Origin: an uncultured bacterium
GTDB taxonomy: Bacteria; Bacteroidota; Bacteroidia; Bacteroidales; Bacteroidaceae
Reading direction: 5' to 3'
Assembly (NCBI GenBank): GCA_905214625.1
Contig: CAJMMQ010000002.1
Span: 62,001-126,000 of the forward strand
DNA: 64,000 nt
Position numbers and translations under genes: made by a program. This document shows positions 17,584 to 26,625 of this stretch, piece after piece. Each line of letters starts with the position of its first letter. The stretch's first letter is position 1. The notes under the pieces were generated by a model. It was not told the origin of the DNA. It saw only the letters and a program-made list of their open reading frames with translations, and searched no databases.

Positions 17584-18635
17584 CGCTTTGCAACTTTTAG
17601 TATTATGTCGGCCACCATGCGGTTCTGCTCCCTGCGTCCGAGGGTTATGCGCATGTGCGAGTTGATGTCCGGCTCGTCCATAAACTTCACCTTGTAGCTC
17701 TGTCCTGCAAATTCCTGCTGCAGGGCGGCCTTCAGTTCAATGGGATATTTTATGAGTATGAAGTTTGCCATCGACTTATACACCTTGAATCCGGGCAGCG
17801 GGCCTATCTCGTCGGTGTACATGCGGCGCGCCTCGTCCATAACGCGGGCTATCTCGCGGTAGTGGGCGTCAGACTTCAGGGCGGCTATGCCTATCTCTTC
17901 CGACATGCGGTCGTAGCCCAGATACTTGTTGGCGTAGCGGCTGAAGCGCTCCATCACCTCGCCCTTGCCTATGAATCCGAAGCCCAGGCGCAGGCCCGGC
18001 AGTCCGTAAAACTTAGACAGCGTGCGGCAGAATATTATGTTGGGATATTTCTCCACGAGATGTTTTATGTATGAAGTGTCCTCGGTTACATACGACGCGT
18101 ATGCCTCGTCAACGAGCACCACCGTCGTAGCCGGCACCATGCCCACCAGCTCCTCAAGCTCGGCAGGCGTAAGCCCGTTGCCCGTAGGATTGTTTGGCGA
18201 TGCCACGAGCAGTATCTTAGGATTCTCGCGGGCTATCATGCTGCGCAGCCCGTCAAAGTCGTAGGCAAACGAGTCTTCGGTCTCGTAGACCGGATATTGC
18301 AGCGTGCGGCCGTCAACCTCGTCGGCTATCGACTTGTAATACCACCACGAAAACTTTGGTATGAGCATTGTCTTGTTGCCGTCGCAACCCGTAAGAAAGT
18401 AGTGTACGGCCATTTTCAGCAGGTCCTCGGCACCATAGCCGAGCAACACCTGCTTCTCGTCGATGTTGTACAGTTCAGAAAGGAATACCGAGAATATACT
18501 CTTTTTTCCCTGGTCATAGATACGTGTGTAAAAACAGAGCTTGTTCAGATCAAAATTCTTAATAGCGTCCTTGACCTCTTGAGAGGGTTCAAAATTAAAT
18601 TCGTTCCTGTCAAGATAATTTAATTCTGTTTTCAT
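17580..18635 (-). CDS. Fold-type I aminotransferase, histidinol-phosphate aminotransferase-like
   Basis: 351 residues with PLP-dependent class I/II layout. Motifs: LLGYGAEDLLKM, VASPNNPTGNGLT, VLVDEAYASYV and FCRTLSKFYGLPGLRLGFGF, which holds the Schiff-base Lys. HisC and CobD-type enzymes look alike at this level. The gene is not in a histidine operon. It is translationally coupled to a LicC-like nucleotidyltransferase and followed by LicD, so it may make an amino-alcohol phosphate that is then CDP-activated and added to a glycan. This is an inference from context. A TACCTTTG box (minus strand, 18655-18662) could be its -7 element. Confidence 0.88.
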   Translation of the reverse strand: MKTELNYLDRNEFNFEPSQEVKDAIKNFDLNKLCFYTRIYDQGKKSIFSVFLSELYNIDEKQVLLGYGAEDLLKMAVHYFLTGCDGNKTMLIPKFSWWYYKSIADEVDGRTLQYPVYETEDSFAYDFDGLRSMIARENPKILLVASPNNPTGNGLTPAELEELVGMVPATTVVLVDEAYASYVTEDTSYIKHLVEKYPNIIFCRTLSKFYGLPGLRLGFGFIGKGEVMERFSRYANKYLGYDRMSEEIGIAALKSDAHYREIARVMDEARRMYTDEIGPLPGFKVYKSMANFILIKYPIELKAALQQEFAGQSYKVKFMDEPDINSHMRITLGRREQNRMVADIILKVAKR

Positions 18636-18819
18636 ATATATTTATATTTGGTTGCAAAGGTAAATATATTTTATATAAAATTCTAATTTTAACGCTAATT
18701 ATTTGTCTTTCAGAAGTGTTTTATGGCAGTCGGTCTGAATTATAGACCATATCATCGGTCATAACGGCACAAACCGCTGATTAACAGGTGCGGCAGAACG
18801 GCACGCGGCAAGACGTTTT

Positions 18820-18907
18820 GCAAAAGGCATGCTTTCGCATTGCAAAAGGTATGCTTTCGGCACGTAAAAGGCCGTCTTTCAGCGTGTAAAAGACGGCATT
18901 TTGCAAT
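18820..18907. repeat. 22-bp repeat array 2 (four units) plus trailer
   Basis: Units start at 18820, 18842, 18864 and 18886. A 22-nt trailer (18908-18929, containing TTGAATGTCAGCATG) follows in phase. Units 3 and 4 are complementary (GCCGTCTTTC and AAAAGACGGC). The array and trailer are about 90 percent identical to array 3. Confidence 0.92.
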
Positions 18908-19082
18908 ATGTTGAATGTCAGCATGTTGCAAATGTGAATACGAGAAGGTCATACAGCACGTTGTTATATGGCCCCAAGCTGCCATTAACAGGCATTGCGC
19001 TGCGCCGCAACATAGGTTGAAGCCTGTGCCGGAACAAATAAGAACAGTGCGTATCAAGACTGCCTGACTTTATAAGCAGAAA

Positions 19083-19121
19083 CTCCGTCTCTCGCTCCCG
19101 AAGGCGGAAGCAGAGACGGAG
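19083..19121 (-). terminator. Probable terminator of the large secreted protein gene
   Basis: The stem CTCCGTCTCT / AGAGACGGAG (one bulge) lies about 42 bases after the minus-strand stop codon at 19163 and is followed on that strand by TTTCTGC. The short T-run makes it moderate. Confidence 0.55.
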
Positions 19122-19162
19122 CCTCATTATTCTGGTAATTATATGTTACCGCGGTTGCCGCG

Positions 19163-21655
19163 TTACTTCACGATAACCTTGCGTGTAGTGCCGTCGCTCA
19201 TCCTCAATATGTTTATTCCCTTCTGAGGAGCCGAGAGCTTGCGGCCGTCGAGCGAGTAGCGCGCCACTTCCTTAACGCCTACATCTACCTTGGCGTTCTC
19301 CATGCCTGCGGTGATATGGCTGTCGCCGGTCTTTATGTTTACTACAACTGTATTCGACGGTTCCGATGTCGTGCTCTTGCCTTCAAACTCAAAGTGCGAC
19401 GTTACATAGTAGCCGTAAGTATCGAAGCCGTAATCGTCAAGATTGGTAAACATGTATGAAGTTGTTTCTGAATCAGTGTCAGCCGTCTCTATGGCCGTAA
19501 TCACTACGTCGCCCTTCTTAACCGACTGAGTGAAGCGTATCTCGTCGAGCATGAATGCTCCGTAGTTATAGGTGAACATCATCACCTGCGTACTCTCTGA
19601 CTTGACGGGCAGTGAATACGTGCCGTTGATGTATCCTGTGCCGTCGTTAGCCAGCTCGAACGGTACGTAATACGACGTTCCGTCCACTCTTAATATAAGC
19701 TGGTCGCCTGCGTCGCCGTATGCCTTGACATACACCCTGATTTCGTCATCGTTGCCGACGTAGATTTCAGGCGTGACAACTTCTGTGAGTACATACATAG
19801 AGCTCTCGCATCCCAGCATGCCCTGGGCGATGGTGTTGCCCACACCCGTCCATCCCGGCAGGGTGGTGTACTGGTCGAGCCGGATGTCGCCATTGTTGCC
19901 GAGTTTGTCAGGCGAGCGCCAGTCGGTGGCCGATGTAACTCCGTCGTCTATCTTGTCGAATGTCTCCTCAAGCAGTATGAAGTCGGGATTATCCTCCTCC
20001 ACTTCTGTCAAGCCGAACATCTCAACCGTATATCCTGTAGCTTTAGGAGCCTTGTCCCAGTTGGCCGTGAAGCTTCCTTGCGAGTCTATGTTGCTTGCCG
20101 GCAGCGCTTCAGGAGTGCATACGCCAAACGCGTGGTAGATTAACTTATCTGAGAACGTGAACACATAATGTCCGCGCACGGAGTAATAATATTCAGTCTC
20201 AGAGTCGAGTCCGGTGAACGTGTAGCTCGTACCGTCTGTATAGTCGTAGTAAGTGTCGTTGCTGTCATCGCCCCAGTCTGACGAATTTTCGCCAAACACA
20301 CGCTCCAGCCTTGACGGGCGGTTGGTTGTTATGCCTATGTTGTCAACCAATATATATTCACCGTCTTCCATATCGCCCGGCCTTATGCGTATGGCTTTGT
20401 AAGCGTTGGCAAAGCCGTAGATTTCGTCAGACAGCTTAACAATGTCACCGTCAATAAAATATGAGGCGTAGATGTAGGCCACCGTCTTCCATCCGCTTTC
20501 GGTAAGACCGTCCACATAGACTGTTCCCATCGACATGTACGGGTCGTCGTAATGTGTAACAAACTTCAGATAAAAGTCCATAGCCTTGTATGTTGCGCCG
20601 TTTTCGGGCGTTGTCAGCGTGTCGCGGTCATGCAGTACAATGGCCTTTGAGCCTTCCATTCCTTTGTCGGGCGATATTTCAGAAGATGTAACAGCCCAGC
20701 CTTCCTGCGGCGCAGTGTAGTTTTCAAAATCTTCGGCAAAGGCTCCGTCTGTGTCAGAAGTATAAATCATCTTATACAGGTCGACGTAATATTCAAACGC
20801 CTTGCGCAGAGGCTGCCATTCAATGGTGAACCTGTCGGCCTGGAAGTCGGTTACGCCGACAACCTTAGGCGCGGCGAGGAACGTCGGCGCCGACGTCACC
20901 TTGATGTCGTCAATGAGCACTGCGCCCTCGGTGAAGAAGCAGATGTAGCCGTCGCTGTCGCCCGAATAGTTGTTGAAGTGAAGCTCTATCTCCGTCCATC
21001 CCTGATTTTCGTAAAGACGAGTGGTGTAATATCCGTAGCCGTCTTCCAGGTCGGTGTCGGCCAGCTTACTTGATGTGTAGCCGCCCCGGCACACCTGCAC
21101 GCCTATGGTTGAGCCTCTGGAGAGGCCCCATATTTCCTCACCTGTTTCCGGGTCTTCGTTGTACACAATCCAGCACGGCATTGCCTTTACCTTGAACGTA
21201 AGCGTTATCTCGCCCGAATAGTCGCCAAGCGGCGTCATGAGGGCGGCATAAATCATGGGATTATAAGTTTTAAGATAAAGTGCGCCGCCGGCTGCATAGA
21301 CCGATTCTCCGGCCCATGTGCCGTCTTTAGTCATCGAGGGGTCGATGAATATGCCCGGCTCGTAATATGACGAAGCCAGGAATTTGGTGGTGTCGGGAGT
21401 CTCCATAGAGCCTCCGGTCACATTTGAGAAGTCTTCGTCGATAAGGATGTCGCGCTGGGTGGCGCTGGCTTTGTTAGGCCGTACCTTCAGCGGTGACGGC
21501 GTAACGTCGGAATTTGCGTCGGCAATCACCACCTGCTTTTTTGCTTTCTGAACTTGGACGACACGTTTCGGACCTGCGGCCTGAACGGTCATGTATACCG
21601 CGGCAAAGAGCGTAAGGGCCGCGGCTTTGATGATTTGCATTGTAAAGTTATTCAT
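19163..21655 (-). CDS. Large secreted protein with choice-of-anchor-J-like domains and C-terminal sorting signal
   Basis: 830 residues. A signal peptide (MQIIKAAALTLFAAVYMTVQA) is followed by a beta-sandwich-rich body. Blocks such as ILIDEDFSNVTGG, GAFAEDFENYTAPQEGWAV and ILLEETFDKIDDG, each followed by carbohydrate-binding-like jelly roll sequence, are typical of the cleaved-adhesin/choice-of-anchor J family. FN3-like stretches separate them (YTFTGLDSETEYYYSVRG). The last residues (YSLDGRKLSAPQKGINILR and beyond) are the same type of C-terminal sorting signal as in the pectate lyase. It should be exported to the cell surface or released. No catalytic motif is seen. Adhesion or glycan binding is plausible. 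Confidence 0.85.
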   Translation of the reverse strand: MNNFTMQIIKAAALTLFAAVYMTVQAAGPKRVVQVQKAKKQVVIADANSDVTPSPLKVRPNKASATQRDILIDEDFSNVTGGSMETPDTTKFLASSYYEPGIFIDPSMTKDGTWAGESVYAAGGALYLKTYNPMIYAALMTPLGDYSGEITLTFKVKAMPCWIVYNEDPETGEEIWGLSRGSTIGVQVCRGGYTSSKLADTDLEDGYGYYTTRLYENQGWTEIELHFNNYSGDSDGYICFFTEGAVLIDDIKVTSAPTFLAAPKVVGVTDFQADRFTIEWQPLRKAFEYYVDLYKMIYTSDTDGAFAEDFENYTAPQEGWAVTSSEISPDKGMEGSKAIVLHDRDTLTTPENGATYKAMDFYLKFVTHYDDPYMSMGTVYVDGLTESGWKTVAYIYASYFIDGDIVKLSDEIYGFANAYKAIRIRPGDMEDGEYILVDNIGITTNRPSRLERVFGENSSDWGDDSNDTYYDYTDGTSYTFTGLDSETEYYYSVRGHYVFTFSDKLIYHAFGVCTPEALPASNIDSQGSFTANWDKAPKATGYTVEMFGLTEVEEDNPDFILLEETFDKIDDGVTSATDWRSPDKLGNNGDIRLDQYTTLPGWTGVGNTIAQGMLGCESSMYVLTEVVTPEIYVGNDDEIRVYVKAYGDAGDQLILRVDGTSYYVPFELANDGTGYINGTYSLPVKSESTQVMMFTYNYGAFMLDEIRFTQSVKKGDVVITAIETADTDSETTSYMFTNLDDYGFDTYGYYVTSHFEFEGKSTTSEPSNTVVVNIKTGDSHITAGMENAKVDVGVKEVARYSLDGRKLSAPQKGINILRMSDGTTRKVIVK

Positions 21656-21792
21656 AACAAGTGTGTTTTTAGGTTAAAACTTGGTAGATGCAAATATCAT
21701 TAAAGCGCAAGTTAAACGCAAGAAAAAGTAACAAAAATGCGAACTAATTTCGGAAATTAGAACATATTTGCATGTTTTCAGGTGTCTTTATG

Positions 21793-23388
21793 TCAATCGG
21801 AAGTCTTTTTCCCGAGGGCTTCTTTCTGATACTCGTTGGGCGAAACGCCCGTAAACTTCTTGAAAACCGTGGCGAAATTGCTGCGGCTTCTGAAGCCGAG
21901 GTCAACGGCTATGGCCTGTATTGTCACGTTGGCGTATTCGGGAGACGACAGCCGCCGCCGCGCCTCCTCTATGCGGTATTGCGACAGGAGGGTGCTGAAG
22001 TTGACGCCGAACACCTCGTTTATGGCGCGCGAAGCCGTGCGGGTGTGTATTCCAAGTATGGCTGCCAGCTTCTCAAGCGAGAAGTCCTGCTGATAGATTT
22101 CGGCCGAGCTCTCCATAAACTGCCTTATAGCGCGTGCCAGCTCCTGTGTCTTTTCGTCGGCCTCGGCGCTCTGATGCGCTCCGCCGACATGCTGGGCAGA
22201 CGACTCACGAACCGATGCCGCCCTGCCGCCGGCCTTATGCTTACGGCGGTTTCGCTGCCTTAGCCACACCACAATGCCGGCAACGGCTGCGGCGGCAAAT
22301 GCCAGCAGGGCCGCAAGCAATACGCCCGGGCCACCGGAATCACCGTCGGGATTAAGCTCGCCCATGACGCTTGCCGGAAGATAGCGGCACTCATAGTCGC
22401 GCATGCGCATGTAGTCGCCGTATGATAAAGTGGTGTCGTTAATCAGAAGATATTTAACACGATAAGCCTCAGACGAGTCGGCAGCGCCCATCTTGGCGTA
22501 GAATGCGGCCAGAGCCTTGTACGAATTGTAGAGCGAATATATGGGTATGTCGTCTGTCATGTTGGCCTTAATGCGCCTTACGGCCATGCCGTACATACCT
22601 TTGGCCGCGTATGCCTTGGCCGCAAGCATGTCTACTATGTGCAGGCATGTCTTATCCTGCAGGTCGGGCTCCACGTGCCCGGCGGCCGAGGCCAGAGCCT
22701 TCAGACAGTCGTCGTAGCGGCCTTGCTGATATAGCTTAACGCCGCGGCACAGCCACAACGCGTAGTCTTTCATCTTAACGCTGTCGGGTATGGCTGTCGA
22801 CGAGAAGTCGTCAACCTCATCCTTCATGCCGGCCAGGTTGTCGTTAACGGCCAGATGGTTGGCAAGGTCGATGAAGGCGGCTGTGTAGATATACCAATCC
22901 TGCTGCTCCTTGCTTATCCTGAACGCCTCGCTCATAAGCCGGGCGGCAACTGCCGAATCGCCGAAGATGGTGTGCACGCCGGCCAGATTGACGTAAATCT
23001 TTGCTTTTATCTTGTCGTAGCCTGTTTCTTCTGAAATCTTCAAGCCTTTTGTCAAGTAAGAAAAAGCCTGGATATAGTCGTGGTGCATGAAAAACTTTAT
23101 GGCACCGATGTTGTTGAGTGCGTCGACACACGAAAACTTCTCGTCCTTGCCCATACCGCTGTCATAACGTCCGGCAGCCACCATATAGTAGGCCATAGCG
23201 CTGTCTATCTTTCCCTCCTCAAGACACCTGTCGCCCTCATTGTTTATTTTATCCACGCTAACACCTGCCAACCGCTTGTCAAGACTGCCGGCTGACTGCG
23301 CAAAAACGGCAACTGCCGCCAACAGCAGCAGAGCCAGCATGGCATGCCTATGGGTATTGACCGGTATGCTTAGAATATTTATTGTCAT
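21793..23388 (-). CDS. Membrane-bound TPR and AraC-type transcriptional regulator
   Basis: 531 residues. It starts with a signal-anchor-like segment (MLALLLLAAVAVFAQSAG), then TPR-like helical repeats through about residue 340. A transmembrane helix (VLLAALLAFAAAAVAGIVVWL) follows, then a basic linker, and an AraC-type double helix-turn-helix at the C-terminus (DFSLEKLAAILGIHTRTASRAI to NVTIQAIAVDLGFRSRSNFATVFKKFTGVSPNEY). A longer frame to 23454 lacks a signal-like start, so I chose ATG 23388. Periplasmic TPRs would sense something and the HTH would act on DNA in the cytoplasm. It is encoded next to the large secreted protein, a likely target. Confidence 0.87.
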   Translation of the reverse strand: MTINILSIPVNTHRHAMLALLLLAAVAVFAQSAGSLDKRLAGVSVDKINNEGDRCLEEGKIDSAMAYYMVAAGRYDSGMGKDEKFSCVDALNNIGAIKFFMHHDYIQAFSYLTKGLKISEETGYDKIKAKIYVNLAGVHTIFGDSAVAARLMSEAFRISKEQQDWYIYTAAFIDLANHLAVNDNLAGMKDEVDDFSSTAIPDSVKMKDYALWLCRGVKLYQQGRYDDCLKALASAAGHVEPDLQDKTCLHIVDMLAAKAYAAKGMYGMAVRRIKANMTDDIPIYSLYNSYKALAAFYAKMGAADSSEAYRVKYLLINDTTLSYGDYMRMRDYECRYLPASVMGELNPDGDSGGPGVLLAALLAFAAAAVAGIVVWLRQRNRRKHKAGGRAASVRESSAQHVGGAHQSAEADEKTQELARAIRQFMESSAEIYQQDFSLEKLAAILGIHTRTASRAINEVFGVNFSTLLSQYRIEEARRRLSSPEYANVTIQAIAVDLGFRSRSNFATVFKKFTGVSPNEYQKEALGKKTSD

Positions 23389-23609
23389 TGGTGAATATCT
23401 TGGTATGTATGACCGACTAAAGCCGGAAGCCAAGCGCATCTGTGGCAACGGCAAACGGCCTTAATGTCTTCTTTTGGCAAAAATACGCTAAAAAAGCGAG
23501 ATAGACAAGATTTATATTGATTAATGCTATATTGAGCAAGGCAACGCGGCATAGGTGTCTGAATATCTTACGAGGGCTGTCTGCAAGGCCGTTGCCGCAG
23601 AGGCATTTT

Positions 23610-23697
23610 GCAAAAGGTGTCCTTTCGCATTGCAAAAGGTATGCTTTCGGCATGTAAAAGGCCGTCTTTTAGCGTGTAAAAGACAGCCTTTTGCAAT
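23610..23697. repeat. 22-bp repeat array 3 (four units) plus trailer
   Basis: Units start at 23610, 23632, 23654 and 23676, followed by an in-phase trailer (23698-23719, TTGAATGTCAGCGTG). Units 3 and 4 are complementary over about 11 bases. The array lies between the AraC gene and ispG, and closely matches array 2. Confidence 0.92.
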
Positions 23698-23821
23698 ACG
23701 TTGAATGTCAGCGTGTTACGGAGGCATGCGCAGTGGGCTTTCTGACGGGGCAGAAAGCGGCTATGAACGATGCGCACGATGCCTTCGGGCTGCTATGAAA
23801 AGTGTATCACAAGGATGCTTT

Positions 23822-25693
23822 TCAGCCGGCAGCGTTGGCTGCGCGGTCGCTCTCGATGAGCTTCAGCAGCTTGTCAACGGCCTCTGCCTCGGGAATGTTT
23901 TTCTCAACACACTCCTTCCTGCGGTAGAGCGAAATCTTGCCGCGTCCGGCACCCACATATCCGTAGTCGGCATCGGCCATCTCGCCGGGGCCGTTAACAA
24001 TGCAGCCCATTATGCCTATCTTGAGGCCCTTCATGTCCTTGGTGGCCTCCTTTATGCGGGCTATCGTAGAGCGCAGGTCGTAGAGCGTGCGGCCGCATCC
24101 GGGACAGCTTATATATTCGGTCTTCGACGTTCTGAGGCGCGCTGCCTGCAGTATGCCGAAGGCCGTGGCGTCGATGTCGGCAGCAGCGAGCGTGCCGTCG
24201 TTCATGAGCCACAGTCCGTCGGTGAGTCCGTCGAACATAAGCGCGCCCATGTCGGCTGCCGCCTCTAATTGGAAGTCGCCCTTCTCGTCCTGCGAGTGGC
24301 GGTACATCTGGCAGAAGACAACGGGATTGGTGAGTCCGGCCGACATCATGTCGTGCAGCAATGCGCGCTGCTCGCCGAGGCGGTTCTGATGGTTGCTGAC
24401 GCATATCACCACCACTTCGGGATGAGCCTTCAGACAGGCCGTGTATTCGTCGGTGTCGACACCGAACTGAAGCACAAGGAACTTCAGCGGCGCGTCTACG
24501 GCCGATATCAGCGGCACGGCGTTATACGGGAATATAGGATATACGTTGGTCTTGTCTTTGAGAGACGCATACACGCCGAAGTCTACGATGTAGCGCTGGC
24601 CGTCAGCGCGGTCGGCGGGCAGAGCATGGCCCGTGTAGATATAGTCGGGCGTCATGTCCTTGCCGGCGGCATCGGCCGGAGCGGCGTCGCTGCCAAGGCG
24701 CGATGATATCACAACGGGCACGTTGTCGCCTCCGATGTTCATCACGGCACGTGTCTTGCGGCGCTCGGGCGATGTCCAGCAGAAGCCTTCAAAGGCCTTG
24801 CTCGGTATGAGCATGTGGCCCTGTTTCTTGCCGACATAGTCTACAAGATGGCGCGCCACGGGTATCTCTGCCTCCGGCTCCTCGCTCAGCGACACGCGTA
24901 TGGTGTCGCCAATGCCGTCAGACAGCAGCGCTCCGATGCCCACGGCACTCTTTATGCGGCCGTCTTCGCCCTCGCCGGCCTCGGTAACTCCGAGGTGCAA
25001 AGGATATTTCATGCCCTCCTTGTCCATTGCATCGACGAGCAGGCGAACCGACTGCACCATTACAACCGTGTTGCTGGCCTTTATCGATATTACCACATCC
25101 GTGAAGTTCTCACGCTTGCATATACGCAGAAACTCCATGCAGCTCTCCACTATTCCGGCCGGAGTGTCGCCGTAGCGGCTCATTATGCGATCGGAGAGCG
25201 AGCCGTGATTAACGCCAATGCGTATGGCTGTGTGGTTCTGGCGGCAGATGTTGAGGAAGGGCACAAACTGCTTCTCAATCTTCTGCAGCTCTGCGGCATA
25301 TTCCTCGTCGGTATATTCAAGTTTCTTGAACGTGCGTGCCGGGTCGACATAGTTGCCGGGGTTTATCCTCACCTTCTCGGCATACAGCGCGGCCACGTCG
25401 GCCACGTGAGGATTAAAGTGTACGTCGGCCACGAGCGGAGTGTCATATCCCCGTCCTCTCAGCGCTGCGTTGATGTTCTTCAGGTTTTCGGCCTCGCGCA
25501 CTCCCTGTGTGGTCAGTCTTACATACTCTCCTCCGGCCTCAATTATGCGTATGGCCTGTTCCACGCTTCCCTCGGTGTCGTTGGTCGACGTGGTCGTCAT
25601 CGACTGTATCCTCACCGGATTGTCGCCTCCCAGCGGAGTAGCGCCCACGTTGACAACCGAACTGTCCCTGCGGGTGTAATTAAAGATGTCCAT
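23822..25693 (-). CDS. ispG: 4-hydroxy-3-methylbut-2-enyl diphosphate synthase, long form
   Basis: 623 residues. This iron-sulfur enzyme of the MEP isoprenoid pathway turns methylerythritol cyclodiphosphate into HMBPP. The N-terminal TIM barrel begins around MDIFNYTRRDSSVVNVGATPLGG and includes VADVHFNPHVADVAA and NHGSLSDRIM. A middle insertion of about 250 residues, absent from the 370-residue E. coli type, is normal for Bacteroidota, Chlamydiae and plants. The C-terminal cluster domain has CPGCGRTLYDL and MGCIVNGPGEMADADYG, supplying the cluster Cys. The gene is on its own, with a 302-bp inverted-repeat element upstream. Confidence 0.96.
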   Translation of the reverse strand: MDIFNYTRRDSSVVNVGATPLGGDNPVRIQSMTTTSTNDTEGSVEQAIRIIEAGGEYVRLTTQGVREAENLKNINAALRGRGYDTPLVADVHFNPHVADVAALYAEKVRINPGNYVDPARTFKKLEYTDEEYAAELQKIEKQFVPFLNICRQNHTAIRIGVNHGSLSDRIMSRYGDTPAGIVESCMEFLRICKRENFTDVVISIKASNTVVMVQSVRLLVDAMDKEGMKYPLHLGVTEAGEGEDGRIKSAVGIGALLSDGIGDTIRVSLSEEPEAEIPVARHLVDYVGKKQGHMLIPSKAFEGFCWTSPERRKTRAVMNIGGDNVPVVISSRLGSDAAPADAAGKDMTPDYIYTGHALPADRADGQRYIVDFGVYASLKDKTNVYPIFPYNAVPLISAVDAPLKFLVLQFGVDTDEYTACLKAHPEVVVICVSNHQNRLGEQRALLHDMMSAGLTNPVVFCQMYRHSQDEKGDFQLEAAADMGALMFDGLTDGLWLMNDGTLAAADIDATAFGILQAARLRTSKTEYISCPGCGRTLYDLRSTIARIKEATKDMKGLKIGIMGCIVNGPGEMADADYGYVGAGRGKISLYRRKECVEKNIPEAEAVDKLLKLIESDRAANAAG

Positions 25694-25709
25694 GGTTTGT
25701 GCTTTTTTA

Positions 25710-26011
25710 GTAGTTAAAGTAGTTAAAGAAGTTATCGCTCACTGCGTGAGCTGAGTAGTTAAAGTCAAATGTCTTGAGGATGTTTTCATCAACGCCTGTC
25801 GTCCTGCACTAAAGCAGGGCCGTTAAAGAGAAACATCTTAACTGTCATATATCTCAGAATGCTGCATAGCAATGTTTGCCTACACAGATTTCCACTAAGC
25901 AAAGCACAGAAATGACATGCACTAACTTTGCCTGCCATAACAGACAAGGCATTTGACTTTAACTACTCAGCTCACTTCGTGAGCGATAACTTCTTTAACT
26001 ACTTTAACTCC
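25710..26011. mobile_element. 302-bp element with 62-bp inverted repeats
   Basis: The left arm (25710-25771) and the right arm (25950-26011) are inverted copies matching at 58 of 62 bases. Three of the four differences fall in the loop of a small hairpin (GCTCAC-N3-GTGAGC) carried inside each arm. The arms contain repeated AGTTAAAG words. The 178-base spacer has no gene; it holds a TAACTTTG box (25923-25930) oriented to the plus strand. The layout fits a MITE-like element or a very large RNA hairpin. No target-site duplication was found. Confidence 0.8.
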
Positions 26012-26022
26012 TGAATTATAAA

Positions 26023-26529
26023 TCAGTTTGTCTTATACTCATACTTCACCTCGGCGAGGTCTTTGTTGGCCTTCTCTATTTTGGCTCCCAGGCCGGCCTT
26101 ATAGTCAGCAAGACGCTGTGCAACCTCATCATCGGCAAGGGCAATCATCTCTACGGCCAGGATGGCAGCATTCATAGCACCGTTAACACCGACCGTAGCC
26201 ACGGGTATTCCCGGGGGCATCTGTATGATGCTAAGCATTGCGTCGAGACCGTCGAGCATGCCCTTGATGGGCACTCCGATAACAGGCAGGGTGGTAGACG
26301 CTGCGATGACGCCCGGCAGGGCGGCAGCCATTCCGGCTCCGGCTATTATCACCTTGATGCCGCGCTCCTTGGCTCCTTTGGCAAAAGCCTCAACAGCGTC
26401 GGGCGTGCGGTGGGCCGACAGGGCGTTAACCTCAAACGGAATGTGCATCTCGTCGAGAAACTTACATGCCTTTTCCATTACGGGCAGGTCGCTCGTACTG
26501 CCCATGATGATACTTACTAATGGTTTCAT
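26023..26529 (-). CDS. purE: N5-carboxyaminoimidazole ribonucleotide mutase
   Basis: 168 residues, the usual length for PurE class I, which moves the carboxyl group of N5-CAIR in purine synthesis. Motifs: SIIMGSTSDLPVMEKA, VNALSAHRTPD, IIAGAGMAAALPGVIAA, PVIGVPI, IQMPPGIPVATVG and NAAILAVEMIAL. It is isolated from other pur genes here. Downstream on the same strand lies the 302-bp inverted-repeat element and then ispG. Family identification is secure. Confidence 0.96.
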   Translation of the reverse strand: MKPLVSIIMGSTSDLPVMEKACKFLDEMHIPFEVNALSAHRTPDAVEAFAKGAKERGIKVIIAGAGMAAALPGVIAASTTLPVIGVPIKGMLDGLDAMLSIIQMPPGIPVATVGVNGAMNAAILAVEMIALADDEVAQRLADYKAGLGAKIEKANKDLAEVKYEYKTN

Positions 26530-26625
26530 ATTCAGCTTGTTTTATTTTAATTTTACACTATTCTGTCAAAAGACAAACGGCTTGCGGCCTCAACTCAGAA
26601 AGCCACAGGCACAAAGGCGCACGGC

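Noticed and set aside
25772..25949. Established phase-variable promoter between purE and ispG
   Set aside because: No recombinase gene is nearby, only one orientation is visible, and the box in the spacer has no good -33 partner, so an active switch is not claimed.
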